22,483 nucleotides of DNA, from NCBI GenBank assembly GCA_045592985.1, contig JAZNVU010000031.1, positions 1 to 22,483 on the forward strand. Direction: 5' to 3'. The DNA is from UMGS172 sp045592985 (GTDB lineage: Bacteria; Bacillota; Clostridia; Oscillospirales; Acutalibacteraceae). Position numbers and translations under genes: made by a program. Of this stretch, positions 1 to 6,323 are shown one piece after another. Numbering within the stretch: position 1 is the stretch's first letter; the number at the start of each line of letters is the position of its first letter. The notes beneath the pieces were generated by a model. The model saw only the letters and a program-made list of their open reading frames with translations. It was not told the origin of the DNA and searched no databases.

Positions 1-438
1 AGAAAGATAAACGAAACCGAAAAACTAAAATCAAAACTTATTGAAATTGTTGAGAAACTAATTGTTGACGAAAAAGTGGATACATTTCTTTTCGGGAGCA
101 AGAGCCGATTTAATAGTTTATGCCTTGAACTCGTAACCGAACTGAAAGAAAAACACCCGCACATAAAACGAGTCTATGTACGAGCAGAACACCCGTATAT
201 AAGCGAGCATTATAAAAACTACTTGCTTGAAAGCTACGAGGATACCTATTACCCCGAAAAGATACTAGGTTCAGGCAGAGCTGCTTACGTCGAGCGTAAC
301 TATGAAATGATAGATAATAGTTTCTATTGCGTAGTATATTATAATGAACAGAGCGCCCCGACCACCCGCAAAAGCGGCACCAAAATCGCCCTTGATTATG
401 CTAAAAAGAAATGTAAAAATATTACTGGCGTATTATAA
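1..438 (+). CDS. SLOG/DUF1273-like protein, 5' end missing
   Basis: The reading frame is open from the first base of the window, so the gene starts upstream; a GTG at 76 is only an internal codon. About 145 residues are visible. The segment resembles small Rossmann-like SLOG/DUF1273-type proteins common in Clostridia. A charged helix leads into V-D-T-F-L-F-G-S-K-S-R-F-N, then a strand reading R-V-Y-V-R-A-E, a Y-E-D-T-Y-Y-P-E turn, V-E-R-N-Y-E-M-I-D, a hydrophobic strand (C-V-V-Y-Y) and a final R-K-S-G-T segment followed by a helix. SLOG proteins are thought to bind nucleotides or related ligands, but the ligand and role of this subgroup are not known. No membrane segment is seen. The family call comes from pattern memory and is moderately sure; the partial status is certain. 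Confidence 0.7.
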   Translation, partial: RKINETEKLKSKLIEIVEKLIVDEKVDTFLFGSKSRFNSLCLELVTELKEKHPHIKRVYVRAEHPYISEHYKNYLLESYEDTYYPEKILGSGRAAYVERNYEMIDNSFYCVVYYNEQSAPTTRKSGTKIALDYAKKKCKNITGVL

Positions 439-468
439 CCTGAAATTTATTAGAGTATATGGCAAAAA

Positions 469-504
469 AAAAGAAGCACGAAACGGAGCGTTCGTGCTTC
501 TTTT
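469..504. terminator. Bidirectional Rho-independent terminator
   Basis: A perfect 14-base inverted repeat (arms 469-482 and 491-504) surrounds an 8-base loop. It has an A-run on its left flank and T residues ending its right arm, so it can act on both strands. It sits between the converging SLOG-like gene, which ends at 438, and the ygjP-like gene, which ends at 540. Confidence 0.85.
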
Positions 505-539
505 ACTATCCTTATGAGTAAGGCTCTTATGAGTGGTTT

Positions 540-1055
540 TTATTCTTTCAATAATTTTCTTCTTTGCTTATAGTCGGGCATATAATTTGCGACCAAGTTC
601 CAAAATCTCGGTGAATGGTCGTGGTGCTTTATGTGGGCTAATTCATGCACAACAACGTAGTCTATCGCCTCTTTGGGGTACATCATAAGTCTATACGAAA
701 AACAAATTCCGTTTTTACCGCTGCAACTGCCAAACCGTCCTCTTGCCGATGTGATTTTTATTGAGGTCGGTTTAAGTCCCATCAAATTGCCGTAATATTC
801 CACCGCTTTTGGCAGGTAATCCTTGGCTTTTTGCTTCAAAATCTTTATTTCATCGGCAGTAGGTTCAGGGTGGTTTTCGGTACGCTTAGTCTGTGTTTCG
901 AATGCCTTATTAATCCAGTCACGCTTTTCGTCGATGAACCTTAAAATGACCGAATCAGACATTCTTTCAGGTGCTCTGACGGTCAAAACTCCCGCTTTCT
1001 TTACTTCAAGACCCAACGTCCTGCGATTTTTGGAGCGAATTATCTCAATCTGCAT
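540..1055 (-). CDS. YgjP-type (DUF45) zinc metallopeptidase
   Basis: This 171-residue cytoplasmic protein has the layout of the YgjP/SprT-like metallopeptidases. The N-terminal beta part (residues 1-35) carries I-R-S-K-N-R-R-T-L and V-R-A-P. A basic helical linker follows, and then the zinc site V-V-V-H-E-L-A-H at 134-141 with H-x-x-x-x-S-P-R-F-W just after it, where a third metal ligand is expected. Residues 103-112 (S-A-R-G-R-F-G-S-C-S) match the family's conserved S-x-x-x-x-W/F-G-S-C strand. Length agrees with short members such as E. coli YgjP. The physiological substrate of this family is unknown. Its start codon lies inside the 3' end of the EamA gene (11-base overlap), so the two are probably co-translated. 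It is the last gene of a four-gene minus-strand run. Confidence 0.88.
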   Translation of the reverse strand: MQIEIIRSKNRRTLGLEVKKAGVLTVRAPERMSDSVILRFIDEKRDWINKAFETQTKRTENHPEPTADEIKILKQKAKDYLPKAVEYYGNLMGLKPTSIKITSARGRFGSCSGKNGICFSYRLMMYPKEAIDYVVVHELAHIKHHDHSPRFWNLVANYMPDYKQRRKLLKE

Positions 1056-1998
1056 TTTTTATACTTCTTTTGAAAAATTTGTCGAAAAATTTATCGGCAA
1101 ACGGAGTTTCGACAAGGAAAATTGCAATCATCATCAAAACACAACCGACAAACTCTCTGCCGGTTGGCAAAACAAGATAGAAAACACATGCCGTTACCAT
1201 TGCAAACACCGATTCAAGGCTCATAACAAGGCTTGCAACGGTGGGCTCGCAAAGTTTTTGGCTTAATATTTGCAAAGTATATGCGATTCCCGATGACAAA
1301 ACACCGCAGAACAAAATCGGCACAGCCGCATGCAAAAGGTTGTAAACGCTTAAAGAATCGCGCTCAAAAATGAGCATCAACACGCCCGAAACGATACCAA
1401 CGGTAAAAAACTGTATGCAGGACATGGCAACGCCGTCAACACGCGATACAAAACGGTCGATTATCATAATATGACCCGAAAAAGCCACAGCACACAAAAG
1501 CAGAACAATATCGCCTCGTGACACGGTGAATCCGTCTTTTACGCTTATAAAATATAGTCCTAAAACGGCAATTATAACGCCCAAAATCACCGAAATTCTG
1601 ACTCTTTTGCCGGTAAACATCGAAATAAGCGGAACAAAAATTATGTACATAGCAGTAATAAACCCTGCTTTACCCGAGCCACCCTCACTCAGTTCGGCAT
1701 TAAAGATAATACCAAACTGCTGTAAATTAGCAGCAACCGACAAGGCGATACCGCAGCAAATTCCGCCTATAATCAGCGGTTTGGTCAGCGTTTTTTCTTT
1801 TTGACCGCTTTGCTTCTCCCTTGATTTTTTGAAAATTAGCACAACAGGAATAAGCACCAAAGCGCCCACAAACGAACGCATACTGTTAAGCGTGAACGAG
1901 CCGATAAATTTGCAGGCTTCCTCTTGTGCTACAAAAGCACTGCCCCAGATAACGGCGGCAACCAGCAGCATCAAACTGCCTTTAAGGTTATTACTCAT
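1045..1998 (-). CDS. EamA/DMT-family transporter
   Basis: A 317-residue integral membrane protein with about ten hydrophobic segments arranged as two EamA repeats, the usual size of the drug/metabolite transporter superfamily. The N-terminus has the family signature L-M-L-L-V-A-A-V-I-W-G-S-A-F-V-A-Q, and the second repeat begins near residue 160 (G-D-I-V-L-L-L-C-A-V-A-F-S). The C-terminus is short and basic (F-F-K-R-S-I-K-N). Members export amino acids, nucleosides or drugs, or carry other small metabolites. The substrate cannot be deduced here. The start lies one base after the stop of the phosphomutase gene, so translational coupling is likely; the 3' end overlaps ygjP by 11 bases. Confidence 0.9.
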   Translation of the reverse strand: MSNNLKGSLMLLVAAVIWGSAFVAQEEACKFIGSFTLNSMRSFVGALVLIPVVLIFKKSREKQSGQKEKTLTKPLIIGGICCGIALSVAANLQQFGIIFNAELSEGGSGKAGFITAMYIIFVPLISMFTGKRVRISVILGVIIAVLGLYFISVKDGFTVSRGDIVLLLCAVAFSGHIMIIDRFVSRVDGVAMSCIQFFTVGIVSGVLMLIFERDSLSVYNLLHAAVPILFCGVLSSGIAYTLQILSQKLCEPTVASLVMSLESVFAMVTACVFYLVLPTGREFVGCVLMMIAIFLVETPFADKFFDKFFKRSIKNAD

Positions 1999-1999
1999 G

Positions 2000-3529
2000 T
2001 TATTCTGCGTCTTCTCCCTCGGTAAGATATTCCCTTAAAGCCTCGGTATCAAGGAACTGGCAGTTATAGAAAAACTCTGCAATTTTAGAAAGGATTTTCT
2101 TGGCTCCGTCCTCAGAATCGCTTTCAACGTTCATAGGCATAACAGGGTCATGAACGCTGAGTCTCAGCAAAAACCATCCATCATCAACCGAAACGCGGAT
2201 ACCCTCACGGTTATCGTCGGCAATTATGTAGCCGTCTTCTTTTGCTTTGGCTTCACACCAACGCTGCAAGCCTTCGATAACACATTCGCCGTACATTTTG
2301 AACTCGTCAACAAGAATGTTAAAACGAATTTCCTTTTCACTCTTAGGAGTTTTAAGGCTTGCCGTAAGGTCGGAAATACTTTTTCCTTCTTTACCGAGTT
2401 TTGCCATTTTTATGATAATTTTGGTTACAAGATATGCGCCGTCATCAAGGAAATAGTTTTCTTTGAGTGCCGCATGACCCGATGTTTCAATAGCAAGTGG
2501 TGCATTTGTACCTTCGTTGCAAAGGCGGATAGCCTCGTTAATAACGTTCTTATAACCACGTTTAAAGCGGTGATGTTTGCCGCCCAAATCGTTTTCGATA
2601 AAGGTTTTAAGCCCTGATGATGTAACGCTGTCGGTTACAATGGTCGAGCCGGGCTCGTTTTCCAGTGCAATAGCCGCAGCAAGAGCAATAAGGCGGTTGC
2701 GGTTGATTTCAACACCGTCGGGGTCAACACAGCCTGCCCTATCAACGTCGGTATCAAAAATAACACCTAAATCGGCATTGGAGTTTATAACAGCATCGCT
2801 GATACTTGCCATTGCAAGTGCGTTTTCGGGGTTGGGAATGTGGTTAGGGAACATTCCGTCGGGCTCCAAATAAACGCTGCCGGTAGTATCGGCACCCAAA
2901 GGTGCCAAAACCTTATCGGCATAAAAACCGCCTGCTCCGTTACCGGCGTCAACAACGATGTGATATCCGCTTAACGGCTTATCGGCTTCGCTGACGCCAA
3001 GTTCATCGCAAATAAGTTTGCGCAAAATACCCGAATACTCGGTCATGAAGTCACGTGTGATAACCTTTCCTTCTGCCTTAGGTGCTGAAACACCGTTTTC
3101 GGCATCGGTAACTATTTTTTTAATCTCGTCACCGTCAAGACCGCCGGTGGGAAGAAAGAACTTAAGTCCGTTTCGGTCGGCAGGATGATGGCTTGCGGTT
3201 ATCTGTACCGCACCGTCACAACCGGCATGAACGGTGGTCATGAACATGGCAGGTGTGGAAGAAAGACCACAGTCAATTACGCTGACACCTGCCGACAGAA
3301 GTGACTTTATTACCTGCTCTTTTATTTTCAGGGCGGTAATTCTCGAATCATGACCTACAGACACAGTTAATTCACTTGCCTGTTTTTGGACTTTTTCTGC
3401 CAAAAACGGCACGAAAGCGGCGGTTATATCAAAAACCGCCTCGTCAGTAAGGTTTACTTCATTACCGAAAATGTCACTGGCATAACCTCTAACATCCGAG
3501 CCGGATTTAAGTTCAAGATAATTTTTCAT
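2000..3529 (-). CDS. Phosphomannomutase/phosphoglucomutase family enzyme
   Basis: A 509-residue alpha-D-phosphohexomutase, which interconverts hexose 6-phosphate and 1-phosphate. Three landmark motifs are visible in order. The phosphoserine loop T-A-S-H-H-P is at 111-116 (Ser113; most relatives have S-H-N-P). The magnesium loop F-D-T-D-V-D-R is at 258-264 (usually D-G-D-G-D-R, with the three aspartates kept). The sugar-binding loop E-T-S-G-H is at 348-352. A C-terminal phosphate-binding domain follows (D-N-R-E-G-I-R-V-S near 440). The start is supported by GGGGAG upstream. It is second in a minus-strand run after a small membrane peptide. An inferred role is supply of glucose 1-phosphate or mannose 1-phosphate for envelope sugars, including the CDP-sugar pathway encoded at 11878-18223. 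Exact sugar specificity cannot be read from the motifs. Confidence 0.9.
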   Translation of the reverse strand: MKNYLELKSGSDVRGYASDIFGNEVNLTDEAVFDITAAFVPFLAEKVQKQASELTVSVGHDSRITALKIKEQVIKSLLSAGVSVIDCGLSSTPAMFMTTVHAGCDGAVQITASHHPADRNGLKFFLPTGGLDGDEIKKIVTDAENGVSAPKAEGKVITRDFMTEYSGILRKLICDELGVSEADKPLSGYHIVVDAGNGAGGFYADKVLAPLGADTTGSVYLEPDGMFPNHIPNPENALAMASISDAVINSNADLGVIFDTDVDRAGCVDPDGVEINRNRLIALAAAIALENEPGSTIVTDSVTSSGLKTFIENDLGGKHHRFKRGYKNVINEAIRLCNEGTNAPLAIETSGHAALKENYFLDDGAYLVTKIIIKMAKLGKEGKSISDLTASLKTPKSEKEIRFNILVDEFKMYGECVIEGLQRWCEAKAKEDGYIIADDNREGIRVSVDDGWFLLRLSVHDPVMPMNVESDSEDGAKKILSKIAEFFYNCQFLDTEALREYLTEGEDAE

Positions 3530-3557
3530 AAATAATTCTCCCCATCAAGAAATTTTG

Positions 3558-3686
3558 TTACCCGAAAAGCATTTCTGCTCCAAAATAGCCAATAGCAATG
3601 AGCGACAGTGCAACCACAGTCCACATTGCTGATTTTAAAAACAAACGCATACTGCGTGACATGCCTTTTTCCGTATTGTTTTCCAT
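3558..3686 (-). CDS. Small single-pass membrane peptide (42 aa), unknown function
   Basis: I do not recognise this gene. The reading frame is open further upstream, but the best start is the ATG at 3686, preceded at good spacing by GAGGTGA. That gives a 42-residue peptide: a polar, charged N-terminal part (M-E-N-N-T-E-K-G-M-S-R-S-M-R), then one hydrophobic segment (about residues 20-41) ending in E-M-L-F-G. The basic residues before the segment suggest the N-terminus stays in the cytoplasm. It lies 28 bases upstream of the phosphomutase gene on the same strand and is probably first in that operon. The strong ribosome binding site favours a real gene over a chance frame. Confidence 0.6.
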   Translation of the reverse strand: MENNTEKGMSRSMRLFLKSAMWTVVALSLIAIGYFGAEMLFG

Positions 3687-3795
3687 TTTATCACCTCTAT
3701 TTTGAGTATTAACAGAAGGTGTGGGAAAAATACGGACATACACAACTCTCCAGTTCCTAAAATATACTGTCATATAGCCCTTTGGAGGTGCATTT

Positions 3796-4365
3796 ATGAC
3801 GGTGACATTTGAAAACGGAACACTGAAAGTACTTCTTTCGAAGGACGAAACCGTTACCTACCGCATTGACAGATTGTTTCGCGGTGAACCGTATGATTCT
3901 GCAGAAACGGCACTTGCTCTGCTCTATAAAACGGCTTTACAAAAAGTTTCGTCAAGCCTTTATTATGACCGATTGATAATTGAAGTTTTTCCGTCTTTTT
4001 CGGGTGGTTGCGAGGTGACATTTTCCCCCGACAAACCCAAAGTGCCGGTTGCGGTCAAAGAAAAAAGTCACACTTTTTTATCGGCACAATTTTCCGACTC
4101 CGAAGTCATGATAGAAACAATAATCGGACTTTACCGTTCAAAATTTTACAAAACAAGGTCGGACCTATACGAAAAAGACGGCATCTATCGGCTTTTACTG
4201 TTCCCCGAATTTGGTTCAAAACAACTTTTAAGACTGTTTTCGCAAATAGGTTGCAATCTTACAACCGCACAGATAGATTTTGCCATAACCAAAGAACATT
4301 GGCGGTTGTTGTGTAAAAACACCGCCATAAAAACTATTGGTTCGACTTTTTTTAAAGGGCTCTAA
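3796..4365 (+). CDS. MecA-like adaptor protein
   Basis: A 189-residue soluble protein with the two-domain outline of MecA adaptors, which deliver proteins to the ClpCP protease. The N-terminal half has the MecA pattern: T-L-K-V-L-L-S-K-D, a helix around 36-50, then L-I-I-E-V-F-P-S-x-x-G-G-C-E-V at 60-74. The C-terminal half (about 98-183) has a helix followed by S-D-L-Y-E-K-D-G-I-Y-R-L-L-L, a second helix, and a final strand with C-K-N-T-A-I-K-T-I, as in the MecA C-terminal domain that binds ClpC. The linker is shorter than in Bacillus MecA (about 218 residues). GGAGGTG sits just before the ATG. The gene is divergent from the phosphomutase operon, and its 3' end overlaps rpe tail to tail by 14 bases. 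Targets are unknown. Confidence 0.7.
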   Translation: MTVTFENGTLKVLLSKDETVTYRIDRLFRGEPYDSAETALALLYKTALQKVSSSLYYDRLIIEVFPSFSGGCEVTFSPDKPKVPVAVKEKSHTFLSAQFSDSEVMIETIIGLYRSKFYKTRSDLYEKDGIYRLLLFPEFGSKQLLRLFSQIGCNLTTAQIDFAITKEHWRLLCKNTAIKTIGSTFFKGL

Positions 4366-4996
4366 ACCACTCGGCTCTTTGTTTTACATCCTCGGCTTTA
4401 AAGAGAAAACTACCGACTACTAAAACATCGGCGCCTGCTTCAACACACTGAGGTCCGGTAATGTCGTTAACACCGCCGTCAACCTCTAAAAGGGTGTTAA
4501 GGCCCTGTCGGTCAATCTCAGCACGAAGTTCTTTTAGTTTAGAAAGTGCCTCGGGCATGAAACTCTGTCCGCCAAAACCGGGCTCAACCGACATAACAAG
4601 CACCATATCGCATTTGGGCAAAAACTCAAAAATCTCACTCGGTTTGGTGCAAGGTTTGATGGTAAGGCAGGTCTTTACACCCTCGTTATGTATCATATCA
4701 AGCGTTTCATTAACGTCAGAGCCTGCTTCATAATGGAAACCCAAGTAGGTGGCGTGCTTGGCAAATTCTTTGATATAACGGTGCGGACGGTCAATCATAA
4801 GGTGTATATCCAGCGGTAAATCGGTGTGTTTTGCGATAGAATCTATCACCGGTACTCCAAATGAGATGTTGGGTACAAAAATACCGTCCATAACGTCTAA
4901 ATGCACCATTTCGGTACCTGCTTTTTTAAGTGTTACAAGGTCATCACCCATTGTAAGGTAATCACAACCTAAGATTGACGGTGAAAGCTTAGCCAT
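4352..4996 (-). CDS. rpe: Ribulose-phosphate 3-epimerase
   Basis: A 214-residue TIM-barrel enzyme of normal family length that interconverts ribulose 5-phosphate and xylulose 5-phosphate in the pentose phosphate pathway. Signature pieces are visible in order: S-P-S-I-L at 5-9; H-L-D-V-M-D-G at 32-38; D-I-H-L-M-I at 63-68; V-E-P-G-F-G-G-Q-S-F at 137-146; E-V-D-G-G-V at 171-176; and a phosphate loop V-V-G-S-F-L-F near the end. The metal ligands expected for the family (His32, Asp34, His65, Asp173) are all present. The ATG has GGAGG upstream and a good sigma-A promoter at 5031-5059. Its stop codon lies inside the last codons of the convergent MecA-like gene, and no terminator is visible between them. 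Confidence 0.97.
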   Translation of the reverse strand: MAKLSPSILGCDYLTMGDDLVTLKKAGTEMVHLDVMDGIFVPNISFGVPVIDSIAKHTDLPLDIHLMIDRPHRYIKEFAKHATYLGFHYEAGSDVNETLDMIHNEGVKTCLTIKPCTKPSEIFEFLPKCDMVLVMSVEPGFGGQSFMPEALSKLKELRAEIDRQGLNTLLEVDGGVNDITGPQCVEAGADVLVVGSFLFKAEDVKQRAEWFRAL

Positions 4997-5030
4997 AACT
5001 CATCCTCCAAATAATATATTAAACTATAAT

Positions 5031-5059
5031 ATTTTAACTTATTTTGCCTGCAAGGTCAA
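5031..5059 (-). promoter_or_regulatory. Sigma-A promoter of rpe
   Basis: On the minus strand, TTGACC (5054-5059) and TAAAAT (5031-5036) are separated by exactly 17 bases. They lie about 35 bases upstream of the rpe start codon, with an AT-rich leader between. Confidence 0.7.
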
Positions 5060-5136
5060 TACTTTTAAAACACTCGCGGTTAATTTTTAGTATAACACGC
5101 ACACTTTGGCACAAATTAATACTGAGGTGTTGAAAA

Positions 5137-5580
5137 GTGGAAATTGAAAACAAGGAATATTCAAAAATCGTCAAGGCAAAATCACCGCCTTCGCCCATCG
5201 TTAAGGACACAATTTTGGCTTTTTTAACCGGCGGTATTATATGCACGTTCGGTCAGTTGCTGACCTCGATTTATGAAACTTTACCATTAACCGAAAAGGG
5301 CGTTAAAGCATTAGTACCCATGACGCTGATTTTTGTAACCGCAGTGCTGACTTCCCTCGGTGTTTTTGATAAAATTGCAAAAGTTGCAGGTGCCGGCACA
5401 CTGGTGCCCATTACTGGATTTGCCAACGCCGTTGTCTCCCCTGCTATTGAATATAAGGCAGAAGGATTTGTCTTGGGTGTGGGTGCCAATATGTTTAAAA
5501 TCGCAGGCCCTGTTATTGTGTATGGAACGGTAACAAGTGTGATTTATGGGATTATTTATTGGATAACTACTTTGTTCTAA
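5137..5580 (+). CDS. spoVAC: Stage V sporulation protein AC (SpoVAC)
   Basis: A 147-residue membrane protein closely matching SpoVAC. In spore formers this protein is part of the inner-membrane SpoVA channel that imports calcium-dipicolinate into the forespore and releases it at germination. Several hydrophobic segments are present. The core signature spans residues 85-130: G-A-G-T-L-V-P-I-T-G-F-A-N, then V-S-P-A-I-E, G-V-G-A-N-M-F, and A-G-P-V-I-V-Y-G. The start is GTG at 5137, chosen because GAGGTG lies seven bases before it. In most spore formers spoVAC is followed directly by spoVAD and spoVAE. Here a terminator follows and the next gene is greA on the other strand, so the partners must lie elsewhere or be absent. 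Confidence 0.93.
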   Translation: MEIENKEYSKIVKAKSPPSPIVKDTILAFLTGGIICTFGQLLTSIYETLPLTEKGVKALVPMTLIFVTAVLTSLGVFDKIAKVAGAGTLVPITGFANAVVSPAIEYKAEGFVLGVGANMFKIAGPVIVYGTVTSVIYGIIYWITTLF

Positions 5581-5588
5581 CAAAAAAT

Positions 5589-5616
5589 GGCTTGACCAAT
5601 CGGTCAAGCCTTTTGA
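5589..5616. terminator. Bidirectional terminator between spoVAC and greA
   Basis: A perfect 9-base stem (5589-5597 and 5602-5610) with a 4-base loop is followed by TTTT on the plus strand. It is preceded by an A-run that would be a U-run on the minus strand. It lies between the converging ends of spoVAC (5580) and greA (5644). Confidence 0.85.
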
Positions 5617-5643
5617 TTTTTAAAATGTCACCTATCAAAACTA

Positions 5644-6144
5644 TTAATACGACAGCAACGGTGCCGAGCCGTCGTCTTCACCCTTTTGAAAACTTTTAAC
5701 CTCTACGGTATATCGGTCGCCGTCGGAATCTACCGTCACCCTATCGCCGACATGCTTGCCGAGCAAGGCTCTGCCCAAAGGCGATTCCTTGCTTATTCGA
5801 CCCTCAAGTGGGTTGCAACGCACCGTTGTAACTATCTGAACGGTGTCAATATCGCCTTCCTCAACAAAAAGAAGTTCAATTTTATCGTAAAGACCTATTT
5901 CATCCTCTTTGGAACTATCCTCGATAACCGTGGCGGTTTTTATCATTTTTTCAAGATATCTCATGCGACTTTTATTACGGTTAAGCGCCTGTTTTGCCGC
6001 TTTATACTCAAAATTTTCACTAAGGTCGCCGTATGAACGGGTAAGTTGCACCTCGGCAATCTGTTCGGGCATAAGCACAAGTTTGCGATGCTCAAGTTCT
6101 TCTTTCATCTTTTGTATATCAAGGCTTGTCAGTTCGTTATTCAT
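5644..6144 (-). CDS. greA: Transcription elongation factor GreA
   Basis: A 166-residue GreA/GreB-family factor that enters the RNA polymerase secondary channel and stimulates transcript cleavage in backtracked complexes. The N-terminal coiled coil (about 1-78) has the tip motif S-Y-G-D-L-S-E-N-F-E-Y at 37-47, with the acidic residues Asp40 and Glu43 that act at the polymerase active site. The C-terminal globular domain carries R-I-S-K-E-S-P-L-G-R-A-L-L-G and G-D-R-V-T-V. The extreme N-terminus is less typical than the usual GreA start, and a short polar tail follows the domain, so it could be a second GreA-like paralogue. AGAGGA precedes the ATG, and a strong promoter is at 6176-6204. Confidence 0.92.
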   Translation of the reverse strand: MNNELTSLDIQKMKEELEHRKLVLMPEQIAEVQLTRSYGDLSENFEYKAAKQALNRNKSRMRYLEKMIKTATVIEDSSKEDEIGLYDKIELLFVEEGDIDTVQIVTTVRCNPLEGRISKESPLGRALLGKHVGDRVTVDSDGDRYTVEVKSFQKGEDDGSAPLLSY

Positions 6145-6175
6145 AAATTATCCTCTTTAGTTATTCGTTTTTTGT

Positions 6176-6204
6176 ATTATACATTTTTCACGTACAATAA
6201 TCAA
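6176..6204 (-). promoter_or_regulatory. Sigma-A promoter of greA
   Basis: On the minus strand, TTGATT (6199-6204) and a perfect TATAAT (6176-6181) are separated by 17 bases, about 30 bases before the greA start codon. It is divergent from the spoIIE promoter in the same intergenic region. Confidence 0.8.
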
Positions 6205-6255
6205 GAGGTTATGTAGGGAACAAAATTGCTAAAAACGTCAAAATATTACACTACG

Positions 6256-6266
6256 CTTAGACAAAA
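6256..6266 (-). promoter_or_regulatory. Spo0A-box-like site overlapping the spoIIE -35 element
   Basis: Read on the minus strand this is TTTTGTCTAAG, matching 9 of 11 positions of the Spo0A box TTTTGTCGAAA. It overlaps the proposed -35 element of spoIIE. A weaker half-match, TTTTGACG on the minus strand (6236-6243), lies about two helical turns further upstream. In Bacillus subtilis, spoIIE is a direct Spo0A target with boxes around its -35 region. The assignment here is by sequence resemblance only. Confidence 0.5.
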
Positions 6267-6290
6267 TCCACACCCTTCGCTGTATATAAT
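6258..6290 (+). promoter_or_regulatory. Probable spoIIE promoter with 21-base spacer
   Basis: TAGACA (6258-6263) and a perfect TATAAT (6285-6290) are separated by 21 bases, longer than the normal 17. Spo0A-activated sigma-A promoters such as B. subtilis spoIIE are known for this over-long spacing. Transcription would begin near 6297, leaving a short leader before the ribosome binding site at 6309-6314. Confidence 0.6.
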
Positions 6291-6323
6291 AGGCTTGATA
6301 CAATATGCAAAGGACGGATAAAA

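Noticed and set aside
511..534. Direct repeat of CTTATGAGT (511-519 and 526-534) near the end of the ygjP-like gene
   Set aside because: Only two 9-base copies, with no further units or mobile-element features. It is more likely chance or slippage.
1078..1086. Spo0A-box-like TTTGTCGAA before the ygjP-like gene
   Set aside because: It lies inside the EamA coding sequence, where it encodes part of a Lys/Phe/Asp-rich tail, and there is no promoter pattern next to it. The repeat of AAA and TTT codons explains it.
3739..3768. Possible sigma-A promoter for the MecA-like gene, with TATACT at 3763-3768
   Set aside because: The -10 is acceptable, but no convincing -35 lies 16-18 bases upstream and there is no extended -10.
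5090..5118. Possible sigma-G promoter for spoVAC (GTATA, 17 bases, CAAATTA)
   Set aside because: The elements resemble the sigma-G pattern, but the start of transcription would fall on the ribosome binding site at 5124-5129, leaving almost no leader. Not firm enough to list.
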